From the NCBI GenBank assembly GCA_026545765.1, contig CM048844.1, positions 4,340,001 to 4,404,000 of the forward strand: DNA of 64,000 bases, in the 5' to 3' direction. Source of the stretch: Plantago major. Taxonomy: Eukaryota > Streptophyta > Magnoliopsida > Lamiales > Plantaginaceae. This document shows positions 22,150 through 34,000 of the stretch, piece after piece. A program made the translations under genes and the position numbers. The notes under the pieces were generated by a model, which did not search any database, was not told the origin of the DNA, and worked only from the letters and a program-made list of their open reading frames with translations. Positions within the stretch are counted from its first letter, which is position 1, and each line of letters begins with the position of its first letter.

Positions 22150-22321
22150 CTTTCTTCTCCTTTCCTGACTTTAGTAAAAATTGTCTAGGTTTTTTTTTTT
22201 TGTTTTTTTTTTTTTGTTGTTGTGTATAAATGTCCTATGTTTTGGTAGAAATTGTCTAGTTTTTGGTACTAAAAGCTCTTTCTTCTCTTTCTTTGTTGTT
22301 GGTTTATTGTGAAAAGATATA
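22150..22321 (+). repeat. Left remnant of the AT-rich ATTGTCTATG minisatellite
   Basis: It contains AAATTGTCTAG and ATGTTTTGGTAGAAATTGTC units and an AAAAGCTCTTTCTTCTC segment. The final ~70 bp (CTTTGTTGTTGGTTTATTG and on) recur at 28260-28295 on the far side of the MULE. It is thus one array interrupted by the insertion at 22331-27898. Confidence 0.85.
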
Positions 22322-22330
22322 TATTTTATA

Positions 22331-25300
22331 GGGTGAATTTCATCCAGTACCCCTCTTAGATGTTCTAATTACACTTGGGTACCAGTTAGATCAACAATAA
22401 CATATAAGTCCAGTTAGATAAAAATCAATTACATATAAGTCCTCGAATTTGACTTTTGGCGATTTAAAACCCGAAAAGCATTTATACCCCGTCCAAATAT
22501 CGATTTTATTTACCGCCAAACAAATTTAGCTTATCATGGCACGCGTGTGGACCTATATGTAATTGATAATTTAGTATCGTACTAGAATGTAATTGATATA
22601 TGTAGTTATTTTCAAAAAAACTAGCCGTTGGGGTAGTTATTTTGAGCCAATTTAAGCCCCAAAACAGTCCATATTCATCCATTTTTACTGATCCTTCTTC
22701 ACTCAAACTAACAATGGAGAAGACCGATGAAATTCGTCCAATTTGCAAGATTTCAAGTGTCGCAGTTTAACTATTCTCTCCGTTAAAAGGTGTGAACCGC
22801 ATGAAGGAAGATTCTATTGAGATGTCCAACATGGGTGGTCCGAATGGTGTCTTGTTGAAGAAAAGCGTTCAAAATGGACGAGGAGATATCATGCAAGCCA
22901 AATTGCTATCCGAATTTGTTCCACCACATTAACATACTTCAAGGCGCCAAAATATGGAACACCAAGCTACAAGTGTGCAAACTACAAGTGAAGATGATGC
23001 AATGGTAAAACAAAAACAAAAGAAGAGATGTACAACTGCCATGGATACTCAAGAAGACAAATACATGAGAGTTAGGCAACTCATTTGCCTAAACCTATTC
23101 TTGTTTGTGTACCTTGCCAGCAAATAAGTAATGCATTCAAGTAGATTAAGTAGGCAAAGTAGTAGAAGTTCCATGTAGTAGAAGAAGTAACATGTATTGA
23201 ACATTTTTCCAATGTATGTTTCAATACAAGTTGCAAATTGAGTAGCATCAAAAGTGCCATCATCAAAATAGCCTAACCAAAATCATAAGGTTATAATCAA
23301 AATAAACTACCAAATCATAAGGTTATAATCAAAATATATCACCAAAACATCCACCCAAATACTTGATCAACTCTATGGCCCAAACCAATGTCCTAATCCC
23401 CTTCCCCTCTTGGTGCCATTTCGCCTTGCCAAAGCGATACCAGGTTATTGCCATTCGCCGCCAAGGTTACCGGTGCAGTCATTGCCGCCTTACCCCTACA
23501 AGGTTGCCATTGCTTACGCCAAAGTGCCGATCCCTTCCTCCACAGGTTGTTCCTAGCTCTTTTCTTCCTCTGTTTGCATTGCAGCCTATTTCAATCCAAA
23601 CTCAACAAATTTCAATCACAAGCCTATTTCAATCATTAACTACAACTAACAAGTTCCCAATTATGACAAAGAATGAGTTAAGCCATTTCACTTACATCAG
23701 CTTGTTCATTTTGTTGAGGTTGAGTAGAAGATGCTTGTTGCTGAGGCTGAGAAGAAGATGTTTGTTGCTGAGGCTGAGTAGAAGAATGAGGTTGATTTTG
23801 AGTTGCAGCTGGATTGGGCTCTTCATCATCTTCCTTATTCTGCAATTAATTCAAACAAAACATGCATATAAGGAACCATGTAATTTGTATCTTAAAACAA
23901 ACAAACAAACACTCAAATATACTTACCAAAGTTGGACATTTCCTGCAGTTATGCCCTCTCACTCCACATGATCGCACTTAGGTGGCCTCCTTGTTTTCTC
24001 GCATTGGAACCTTAGCTTTTTACTAGGACCTTCACTAGGATGTTTGATCCTAGATACGTAGCCTTCCAGTGGTGCGAGAACATCGTGGTGAACATTCATC
24101 TTGAGTTAAATCTTGTGGCCAAAAACCTATATTGGGGAACAGGCTGAATCATCATGTCATATGCCCTCAAATAAGCTGCCTTAGTATGGTTGTTACTCAA
24201 GTAGTTCTCTCCATCATCCCTATTGTGATTGATAGCAGTCCAAGCATGCCTGCATGGGATGCCACTCATATCCCATCTCTTACAATCACAAGTTCTAGCC
24301 TCAAGATTAACAATGAACCTGTATGTGTAGTCCCCAATCTCATACATGTTGCCTGCCTCAGAAAGCAATCTACATCTTCTTGATTCATCATGTGCATCAT
24401 TCAGCTTTTTCAGAATCCTTGGCATGACCACTGATGTACATGCATTACCTTTCTTTCTCCTCACAACAATTCTCTGCATGACTTGAGTTCTCAAACCCTA
24501 CATGACATCAAAGAATACAAATTGTTACTAGAGATCTTGTTGTGAAGAACAAAACTTAAAACTTGTTAACAAATTAGATATGTATTACAGTTACCTCCAT
24601 AATATTAAGAATGAAAAATCCTCTAACAGGCTCCACCCAAGCATTGAAGCTCTCACTGACATTATTGGTGCAGTGATCTATCTTGGGTGTTGGATCAAAG
24701 GCATGTCTTGCCCAAAATCCAAGTGGAATCCTCATCAAGTAGTCATAGGCTTGTTCACTTGCAGTTCTGATCTTCACCATTGCCTTGTTGAATCCATAGT
24801 GAGTGTAGGCAGTTGCAGCTTGCCAGAAAAACTTCCTCAAATCAACACTCCTCCATTTTTGCTTGAAATTTTCATAAATATGCTTTGCACATTTTCTATT
24901 CACAACAGTTGGTGCAAGTTCTTCAATGGCAGGCACCAAACCCTACATTCAAATCAAGTAATGCATCAATGACAATCAACATTGAGTTATGAAATAAGAA
25001 ATCAAGTAATCAAAGAGATTGTTAACATTACCTTTTGTCTATCTGCCATGAAGTGCCAATGTGTCTCAAAGATCCCATGGTCCTAAGAATCTTTCAAGAC
25101 ATTGGAGAAAGAATCCCCAGGATTCTTTGCATTCAGACTCAACTATTGCCCAAGCTACAGGAAAGATACCAAAGTTGGCATCAGTGCCAACTGCACTCAA
25201 TAACATCCCACCATATCTCCCTCTAAGATGACACCCATCAAAGAATAGGAAAGGGCTGCATCCATTGAGGAATCCTCTTCTAAGTCCCTCCAACCCACAG

Positions 25301-27898
25301 AAAAACCTCTGAAACAAAGGTGGCCTATCAATGGCTGGTTTCACACTCATCTCTACAACTGAGCCAGGATTAGATCTTATTATCATCTCCATATACTGAG
25401 GGCTAATCCTAAAAGCTTCCTCGTGGTTCCTCCAATTATTTCTAAGGCTTTCGCCTTGCCACGAAAACCTCATATAAGGGACAACTACCCTAGCTTCTCG
25501 TAAACCCATGCTTCTAGTTTCTTGCACACATACTTGGGTTGTCCCTCAATTGGTCATGTATCTTGGTAGCTAACCAATTTGAGTCCTTGTTTTGGATCTA
25601 CCTTTCACACATCTATGTCCTCCATGATAGATCCTAATCATGAATGACATTTCATCATCCATCACTCCTACAATTCATAAAATGTAAGAATAATGAAATG
25701 ACAGTTTGAAAACCAAATACACAAAAAGAGAACAAAAAAGACAGTTTCATAACCTAACCATACCTGCATGTAATCTCCATTGACAGCCTTTCCCACCACC
25801 ACAATGTGTATCATGGGTGTTATTCTTCTTCCTTACCAAATGGAACCCTACCTTGAAGACATACTCCTTCACCCTTCTCCTCGGTCATGAATACTACCAA
25901 ATACATCACCCTCCTGAAATTCCTTATCCCAATCCTGACAGTTCACCTGGAATTCATCACCTATCCAATCTTGTTCACTCAGTTCATCATCTCCACTTGG
26001 ATAGTAATCTTCAGATGAATCTTCTGGTTGGGCATTCTCTTTCTTCTCATTGTGTTCATTCGGCTCACAGACATAGTGGCATTTGCGTAGCATTTGCATC
26101 ACCTCATCATTCACTACAACATCACCTTGATTTTCATGCAAATCACCCCAGCTTTCCTCATTCTCATCATCTGTGTCTCACCCTATGAAAACCTATCTCC
26201 TCATCCTCACTATCATGCAAATCGACTTTTGGAGCCTCATACTCCCGATCAAACACTTCCTGTCACCATCACTTTGTTCACCTTCCTCGGCTCCCTCATT
26301 TTGAACTTCTTCATTACCAAGTCGCTCTGACTCTCTTTCTCATAGGAATTTGCATTCCGACTTTCATGTGATTCAGTCTCCACACCTTGGTCATGATAAT
26401 CCTCATCATCACTATCATCACTACCAGTCTTGTTCTCCTCATCCTCACTCTCATACATTTTTCCCTTCCCTTTTCCCAATTTATCATCATCAACCCAATC
26501 CTCAACTACCACATCATCCACCACAGACTTATCTTTGCTGTGTTCCCCTGTTTTTGATTGTTCAAGACTTCCAATATGTTGAGAAAAGATATCTGACAAA
26601 AGAGTCTCAAACTCTTCATCTGCAGCCTGAAATTCACTCCCTACAGACTTAACAGGAGTAGGCTCAACATGTCTTGGAATGTAAGGACTAGGGGTTTCTT
26701 TGTTGGCTTTTTCAGATGGTTGTGGAGTTTGTGCAGGTGTAGCAGTTTTGGCAGGTGGAGTTTTAGCAGGTGTAGCAGTTTGGGCAGGTGGAGTTTGAGC
26801 ACAAGGTGGAGATTGTGGAGGAGTAGACTGTGTTGGTTGAGTGACAGGGGGTGGGGGTGTTTCATCATCACTAGGGACATCAGTCAAATCAACATATTCA
26901 GGGGAATGTGTGGGATGTGGTCTTGGCTTACAAGTTCTAAACAGATTTCTTCTAGCAGTTGTTTCAGTATGGACCTTGGTGGAGGGTACATACTCTACAT
27001 CAACATCACTATTAACAAAGCTTTTGAATTTTTTGGAGCAAGACATGTCAATAGCCAAAGGTTCAACATCAAAAGTAGTTAAATGCAACTCTACTTCTAG
27101 TCCTTGCATATTTCTCTCAAACATCAACCTCACAGTTGAATCATCTATAACATCTATTGTTTCAAAAGAATTCTCAACATAAGCCACCTTTGTAAAAAAC
27201 AGAGAACCCCTACTTTCCACACGTTCTAATATAGCATCAACATCCTTCATAAGTTTAGCATGTGTGTACCTTGAAGAATCAACGTCGACCAACATGAATT
27301 CCTCCCTACCCAGGTGAAGTCTGATGTTAAATTTTGCCCCCATTGAAACTGTAATAAGCATCAAAACAAACATATAAACAGATTAATATTAAGCAGTACA
27401 ACCCTAGCTATAACCTGCGTATTGAACTACGATACAAACCACTCAAATCAAACACGAAATTGTGGATACTTAGATGAATCCGTACATGAATAACACAAAA
27501 ACTAACAACAAAATTGAACCTTTACATGTATGAACAAAAATCCCTACCTCACAATGCCGAAATATCACGTCAATGTGAGAATAGCTTAATTCGATGTTAT
27601 ACGTGCTATAATGGCCGATTACGCTTTGATTTTCGATGATTAAGAGTACAATCGTTAGTGAAGACGAAGGGAAGACAGATCGGTTTTGGCGGGTGGAGTT
27701 TTGGCAAATGAATTTTAACCTAGAAAGGTAAAAAGGTAAAGACTCCAACTAAGGCCATGTTTGTTTGTCCCATAATTGATTTCAGCTTATAAGCTGGTCA
27801 ACAGATTATTAGCTTTTTGGACTTGGATGTTATTGTTGAACTAAGTGACCCTTAGATGCAATGCCCCTATCTAACAGGGGGGTATATGTAATTAACCC
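22331..27898 (-). mobile_element. Mutator-like element (MULE), 5568 bp, intact ends
   Basis: Left end GGGTGAATTTCATCCAGTAC and right end (reverse complement) GGGTTAATTACATATACCCC form long, imperfect terminal inverted repeats of ~90 bp that share the GTTAGATCAACAATAACAT-like inner block. Both sides carry the same 9-bp target duplication TATTTTATA (22322-22330 and 27899-27907), the length expected for Mutator. The element carries one transposase gene on the minus strand, now broken. It inserted into a pre-existing minisatellite array. It is a credible parent of the non-autonomous element at 52641-54047, which shares its ends. Confidence 0.95.
23930..27373 (-). pseudogene. MURA-type transposase of the MULE, frameshifted
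   Basis: Domains in order on the minus strand. The ~370-residue N-terminal part (26249-27373) starts MGAKFNIRLHLG and runs into Thr/Pro repeats and an acidic tract. DBD_Tnp_Mut remnants (C..GKGCQWRLHA, FMIRIYHGGHRC) lie at about 25560-25870. The MULE transposase domain at 25066-25527 includes PVFQRFF-like text, FDGCHLRGRYGG, DANFGIFPVAWAIVESE. Helical parts lie at 24574-24939, with NNVSESFNAW. The SWIM zinc finger lies at 24096-24494 (CDCKRWDMSGIPCRHAW). A C-terminal zinc knuckle (GHNCRKCPTL) lies near 23940. Frame breaks occur near 26255, 25530, 25080 and 23975; the last disrupts the knuckle by an apparent 1-base loss. It is not functional as is. Confidence 0.9.
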
Positions 27899-27907
27899 TA
27901 TTTTATA

Positions 27908-29150
27908 TATTTTCTAGTTTTTTGTATAAATGGTCTATATTTTAGTAGCAATTGTCTGTGTTTGTCTGTGTTTTTCGTTGTTGCTGGTTTAGTTTTTTTT
28001 TTTATATAAATTGTCTATGTTTTAGTATAAATTGTCTTGTTTTTTTTTATATAAATGGTATATGTTTTAGTATAAATTGTCTATGTTGTGGGTTGTTGCT
28101 TTTTTAGTTTTTTGTATAAATTGTATATGTTTTAGTATAAATTTTTTAGTTTTTTTTTTTATAAATGGTCTATGATTTAGTAGAATTTAATTATGTATGT
28201 TTTAGAAGAAATTGTCTATGTTGTTCGTTGTTAGCGGTTTTTTAGCTCTTTCTTCTCTTTCTTTGTTGTTGGTTTATTGTGAAAAGATATATATTTTCTA
28301 GTTTTTTGTATAAATGGTCTATATTTTAGTAGCAACTGTCTGTGTTTTTCGTTGTTGCTGGTTTAGTTTTTTTTTTTTATATAAATTGTCTATGTTTTAG
28401 TATAAATTGTCTTGTTTTTTTTTATATAAATGGTATATGTTTTAGTATAAATTGTCTATGTTGTGGGTTGTTGCTTTTTTAGTTTTTTGTATAAATTGTA
28501 TATGTTTTAGTATAAATTTTTTAGTTTTTTTTTTTATAAATGGTCTATGATTTAGTAGAATTTAATTATGTATGTTTTAGAAGAAATTGTCTATGTTGTT
28601 CATTGTTAGCGGTTTAGTTTTTTTGTATAAATTGTCTATGTTTTACTATAATTGTCTAGTTTTTTGTATAAATGGTTTATGTTTTAGTATAAATTGTCTA
28701 TGTTGTTCGTTGTTGCTGGTTTAGTTTTTTTTGTATAAATTGTCTATGTTTTACTATAAATTGTCTAGTATTTTTTGTATAAATGGTCTATGTTTTAGTA
28801 GAAATTGTCTATGTTGTTCGTTGTTGCTGGTTTAGTTTTTTTGTATAAATTGTCTATGTTTTACTATAAATTGTCTAGTGTTTTTTGTATAAATGGTCTA
28901 TGTTTTAGTAGAAATTGTCTATGTTGTTCGTTGTTGCTGGTTTAGTTTTTTTGTATAAATTGTCTATGTTTTACTATAAATTGTCTAGTTTTTTTTGTAT
29001 AAATGGTCTATGTTTAAGTATAAATTGTCTATGTTGTTCGTTGTTGCTGGTTTAGTTTTTTGTATGAAATTGTCTATGTTTTACTATAAATTGTCTAGTT
29101 TTTTTTGTATAAATGGTCTATGTTTATGTATAAATTGTCTATGTTTTTGT
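27908..29150 (+). repeat. AT-rich minisatellite (~110-bp units, higher-order duplication)
   Basis: The units contain GTTCGTTGTTGCTGGTTTAG, TATAAATTGTCTATGTTTTA and GTATAAATGGTCTATG. The GTTCG marker occurs at 28704, 28816, 28926 and 29036, spacing 110-112 bp. In the left part a larger block of about 383 bp starting at 27914 is repeated at 28297. Unit-like remnants occur at 22150-22321, and inverted ATAGACAATTT motifs near 29450-29510. No coding potential. Confidence 0.9.
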
Positions 29151-31019
29151 TGTATGTATTAGGTTTTCGTAAAAAGGTGGTCGAACGAAGAAATTTATTG
29201 GTCACAAAAATTTAGACGTTGTGGAAGAAGGGGTCGACGAACAAGTCAAGAGTGTGAAGAAAGCTATTTTGTAGATGTATTAAATGTTTTTTAAAAGACA
29301 TGTATTTTTATAGGCTGTAAATTTTGATTTTTTTATTATTTTGTGCATTCAAATTTATTTGTTGACGAATAAATTGAAGTTCATGTTTATTTTTCTAAAT
29401 ATTGTGTTTTGATTGGATAAATAGGTTGTTACTAATGTATGCATACTAAACATAGACAATTTCAAGATAAACGTAGACATTTTGATAATAAACCTAGACA
29501 ATTTGATGTAAAAATCAATATATGTGGATTTAGATGAACATTGATGAGCTGGGTAAGTTTTTTTCAAAAAAAATTGCAGGTCGACCAGCGAAAAATCAGA
29601 TTATGTAGTTTTTAGGGTAAATTGTCTATGTTTGTCTGTTATAGAGAACTTTCGGAACTCTCCAATATGTAGGGGTCTCTCGCAAGACAAACTCTAGTAT
29701 AAACCGGTCCTTAGGTTGTTACTTCCCTCCTCATATTCCCTCTTCTCTATGTCTCATGTCTCCTTTCATTTAATTTCTTCGATTATCAACTCTGTAAGTG
29801 TAGGTGTCGTCTCATGTCACAACACTAGTTGACAATAACTTCTGAAAAGAAGTTTCAGAAAGCTACATCAATATATAGTTTTTCCTCGTAATTATCAAAT
29901 TATGTGCCTATGCATTCTCATGATAAACCTACTCACACACTCCCTAAACCATATCCTAATGTATCAGGTAGATTATGCATCTTCGAAATAGATTGCCAAC
30001 TTCATATCCGTCTTTTATCCGTCGTCTATAAACAAATCAACAATGATAATAATCCAAATCTTAACAACTTTACTTTAAACCTAAAGTAATATGGGGATTT
30101 CTACCGTCAGTCAAGGTGTCGCTCTGACTCACGTCAGTCACCTATTTGGATCCATTAGATTAAAATTTTAACGGTGGTGATCGAATAATCTGTTACCTTT
30201 CGCACTAAGTGTTGCTATGGGGTGTCGCTTACATGTCATGCCATTCTTATTGCTCCAACCACCTACGTCGCTTTAAATTATTTAAATATATTTTAAAAAA
30301 ATAATATTTTTACTCTAACCGGAAGCCGCCACGAAAGCTTGATCGGAGCTTCCGCCATGGACTGTCGGAGCTCTGGCCACGCCACTGCCGGATGGCGGAA
30401 GCTCCATCTGGAGCTTCCATGGCGCCATGGATCGGAGCTTCCATGGCGGAAGCTAAAAAAATAAATAAATAAATAAATAAAATGATCAGCTTTCCGCCAT
30501 GGAAGCTCTGGCAGTGATTTTGGTGGTGGTGTGCGGTGTTGGTGGTGGGGATTGGGAAAGGAGAGTTAAAATTTTAATAATTAAAATTTTTGGAAGAAGT
30601 TAATAGTTAAAAAAAAAAATAGCGGTTGAAGAAGAATTGATGGTTGAGGCGAAGAATCTGACAGACGACGATCGAACAACGAACACGATGTCGATACGTC
30701 GATCGACAATGATAGTCGACGACATTGACTAATTAGAAACTCAAGTAATATACCAATGAGGTAAAAGTTCAAATTTTAGCAACCTTCAAATTGAAGTCTC
30801 CAAAATTGATGTAACTTGCAAGATTCCTCATGGAGTCCGACGTGTCATATGCACTTATTGCCACATCAGCAAAATAGAATCTTTGTGGCGCCATGAATTG
30901 AGTGTTTGTAACTAACCAATTAATGGAGTAACTGACGAAAACAAGACTACTACTCATTGACTCACCACAGACTGTGACAAAGAAAACCAGTTACCTCTGA
31001 AACACCTGCAAATCGAGCA
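29151..31019. other. Spacer between the minisatellite and the KEA gene
   Basis: It contains array-derived CATAGACAATT motifs to about 29640 and a GC-rich hairpin cluster at 30344-30507. A small frame at 29164-29292 (KRWSNEEIYW...) has no recognised family. The last ~100 bp should be KEA promoter and 5' UTR. Confidence 0.6.
30344..30507. repeat. Cluster of GGAGCTTCCGCCATGG inverted motifs
   Basis: Five copies of a GGAGCTTCC(G/A)-CCATGG-type motif occur in alternating orientation: 30344-30360, 30391-30405 (inverted), 30409-30431 (self-complementary through TGGCGCCA), 30433-30454 (palindromic) and 30488-30507 (palindromic). The block is GC-rich in AT-rich DNA and could form several stem-loops. 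An AATA microsatellite lies between the last two. Confidence 0.8.
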
Positions 31020-34000
31020 ATGAGAAGTAGATTTATCGCCGTAATTGTTACAGTGTTGATTTGCTCTGTTTTTTGCCCCAAATTATGCTACTCGGTGAGA
31101 TCGGAGCAGGAGATTAGAGATAGGTTTTACGGCACTTTGGTTGTGAACTCGACTCTGCCTGACAATGGTGATGGTAGTATTGCTAAGATGTTCGATCGGG
31201 TTTTGGAGAAGGAGTTTTCTGAGAATGATCAGCCTCAAGGTTTGTTTGGTTACGAAATTGATCGGAGCCTCGGTTTATTTGTAATTTTGTCATTATCTAT
31301 GTAAAAAGAAAGCATATAACCTTATGTTCTATGGTAGTGACTAGTGAAGGACTTATACTGTTGGTGTTTGCTTTAACCTTTTTTTGTTTGTTTGTTTTTG
31401 TTTTTGTGTAGTGTCTGATGGAAATAGCTTTAATGGTAGTATTGCAGATCAGAAGGTATGTATAATGGATATCTTTGTTTTCCTATTGCAATTGAGTTTA
31501 ATTTGCTGTTCTATTCAGCTGGATTTCGGTACTTTATGGAGTTTTCGGTTGTTGTAAGCTCATTTTCGTGTGTTGTTCATGTTTGATTTTGGATCACTGT
31601 AGTTGTTTTACTGCTTGATTGAATGTACGTTTTAGATGACGACTGGATAGGATTATATATATTGCATTAGTGTTTAATAAAGGGATGTATCTAGTTCTTG
31701 TTTATGTACTTAGAGCTACCCTTTCGAATTTGTAGAGGTGTCTGTGTGGTTTAGCATCCGGGGAATTTAACTCTTTTGGTTTCTAGTCGAGGCCTCCTTT
31801 ATAGCAATAAACATGACAGTGTAGTATCTGACGGCGGAAGTAAGACTATGTTGGACTGTGCTTGTAGTTGGGGTGTCCCTTATAGCACTAATTGTTCTGG
31901 TATAAGTTGTTATGCTGTTGTACTTGTGGCCATGCTTATGGGTTTCTTGATTGTTGCTCGTTGTAATTATCTGACTGCTGAAGTAAGATTCTGTTGCGTG
32001 CAGGCTGAATTGGAGACTGTGGCTAAAATCACCCATGAAAAAGTAAAGAAGAATGATACTGAAGAGTCTAAGTAAGGGCGTTGTTTTGATTTTTCATCTT
32101 GAGTCAACTACTATGATGCTTAATTAACAGCCGAGAACTTACACGAAAATGATCATGGTGTTTTGCATTTATCAGTGGTCGTAACAAGGCTTTCCAAATT
32201 CAAGATGTGTTCTCCCTCGAGGACGAGGATCCTGGTGGTACTGAAACACTCATAGATCAGAGGGTGAGGCTCGCTCGCTGGTATTTTTAAGGAACTGATG
32301 CTATATAGTCTCTTTGTTATTTATTCAGAATACGTTGTTCTTGTTCTATATAATTGCAGGATAACACGTTTGTGATGTCAAATAAGAAATCCAAGTATCC
32401 AGTGCTTCAATTGGATTTTAGGTACTTCATGTTCCTGCCAGCTGATTATTATGTGCGCTGTTTAGGTTTTCTATTCCACCTACATTCAAAGAATTTAAAA
32501 TTGTTAGAAACCTGGATTTTTTATTGAACGATTAATGTTACACTTGACATCTTCCTGATACTTATTACTTGATCATTTCCTAGGTTAATATCGGACTTGG
32601 TGGTTGTGGTAGTCTCGGCTGCCACTGGTGGAATTATCTTCTCCTGTCTGGGACAACCGGTCTGTGTTCATTTTCCCTGCCTTGGTTGTTATCCTATTTG
32701 CGGACCTTCACCTTTGCATTTCCTACACTTGTGTATTCGACATCTATATAATCTGAAGAGTTAAACATATCCTTATTTCCATGTTTTTAGGTTATTGTTG
32801 GCTATCTTCTCGCGGGATCGATAATTGGACCTGGTGGTCTAAAATTTATCAGGGAGATGGTACAGGTATATTTTCCCATGATTTACTACACTACTGTTTC
32901 CTCTAACTGCAGAATTAACTCCTCTTAGATACATTGTTGATGTCTGACTCTTCCCATGAACTTCCAGTCCTACTTGCTCATTTTTGTCATTTTGTTTCCC
33001 ATCAACATTACAGGTTGAGACTGTTGCCCAGTTTGGTGTTGTCTTTCTACTGTTTGCTCTCGGACTGGAATTTTCAATGTCAAAGGTACTTATTACTAAG
33101 TTTTCTTGCATGACTCATGGCTACGTCTTTTGAGGTCTCCTAATACGGGTATGTTATCATGCAGCTTAGAGCTGTGGGTCCTGTTGCTGTTCTTGGTGGA
33201 TTTCTTCAGATAATCATTCTCATGCTCTTGTGTGGCATAACTGCAGTGGTAAAGATTTAGTAACATATTGGTTGCCTTTACTTATGATGGTCGTTAAATG
33301 TTAACTTCTACATGCCATTTTATATAGTCATGTGGAGCAAAACTGTCAGAGGGCGTCTTTGTTGGTTCTTTGCTCTCAATGTCATCAACGGCAGTGGTAT
33401 ACATCTAATTCATGTGATTTTCTAAGTTCATATATATAAACGAACAGCTCGAGCAAAGATGGTCAATTTAGTGAAGTGTTGGGTCTAATTCTTTGCAGGT
33501 AGTGAAGTTTCTCTCTGAGCGTAGTGGTAATAACACCCTTCACGCTCAAGTGACAATTGGAACTCTTATTTTCCAGGTAGCTTTGGATCTTTGGATTCTA
33601 TGTGAAGCTAAATGTGTTCGGCTTATTATCTTTATCCTTACAGTTTATGGATGTCAATCTTGAATATCTTTCAGGATTGTGTCGTGGGCTTGCTATTTGC
33701 ATTGCTCCCTGTTCTGGGAGGCAATGGTGGCCTTTTGCAAGGATTGGTTTCTATGGGAAAGCTGTAAGTCGATGTATATCCTGTTGGCTATGCACGCCGT
33801 TTCCTTCTTGTTAACTCGTTTGTTCCTTATTGATTTCAGGCTACTCACTTTGTCCATATATCTTGCTGTGGCTTCTCTGTTAACATGGACCTTTGTTCCT
33901 CGGTTTCTGAATTTGATGATGCAATTATCATCACAAGTTAGTCAATTCATGATACTCGAAATTCTGCAAAGTTTTTTTTGCTTGTAAGGGCCTATGTCTT

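Noticed and set aside
26350..27182. Plus-strand His/Pro- and Cys/Trp-rich frames across the MULE
   Set aside because: They are complements of the acidic and Pro/Thr-rich regions of the minus-strand transposase.
27908..29150. CRISPR-like array
   Set aside because: Repeats are degenerate and contiguous with no unique spacers, the genome is that of a plant, and no Cas-like gene is present; it is a minisatellite.
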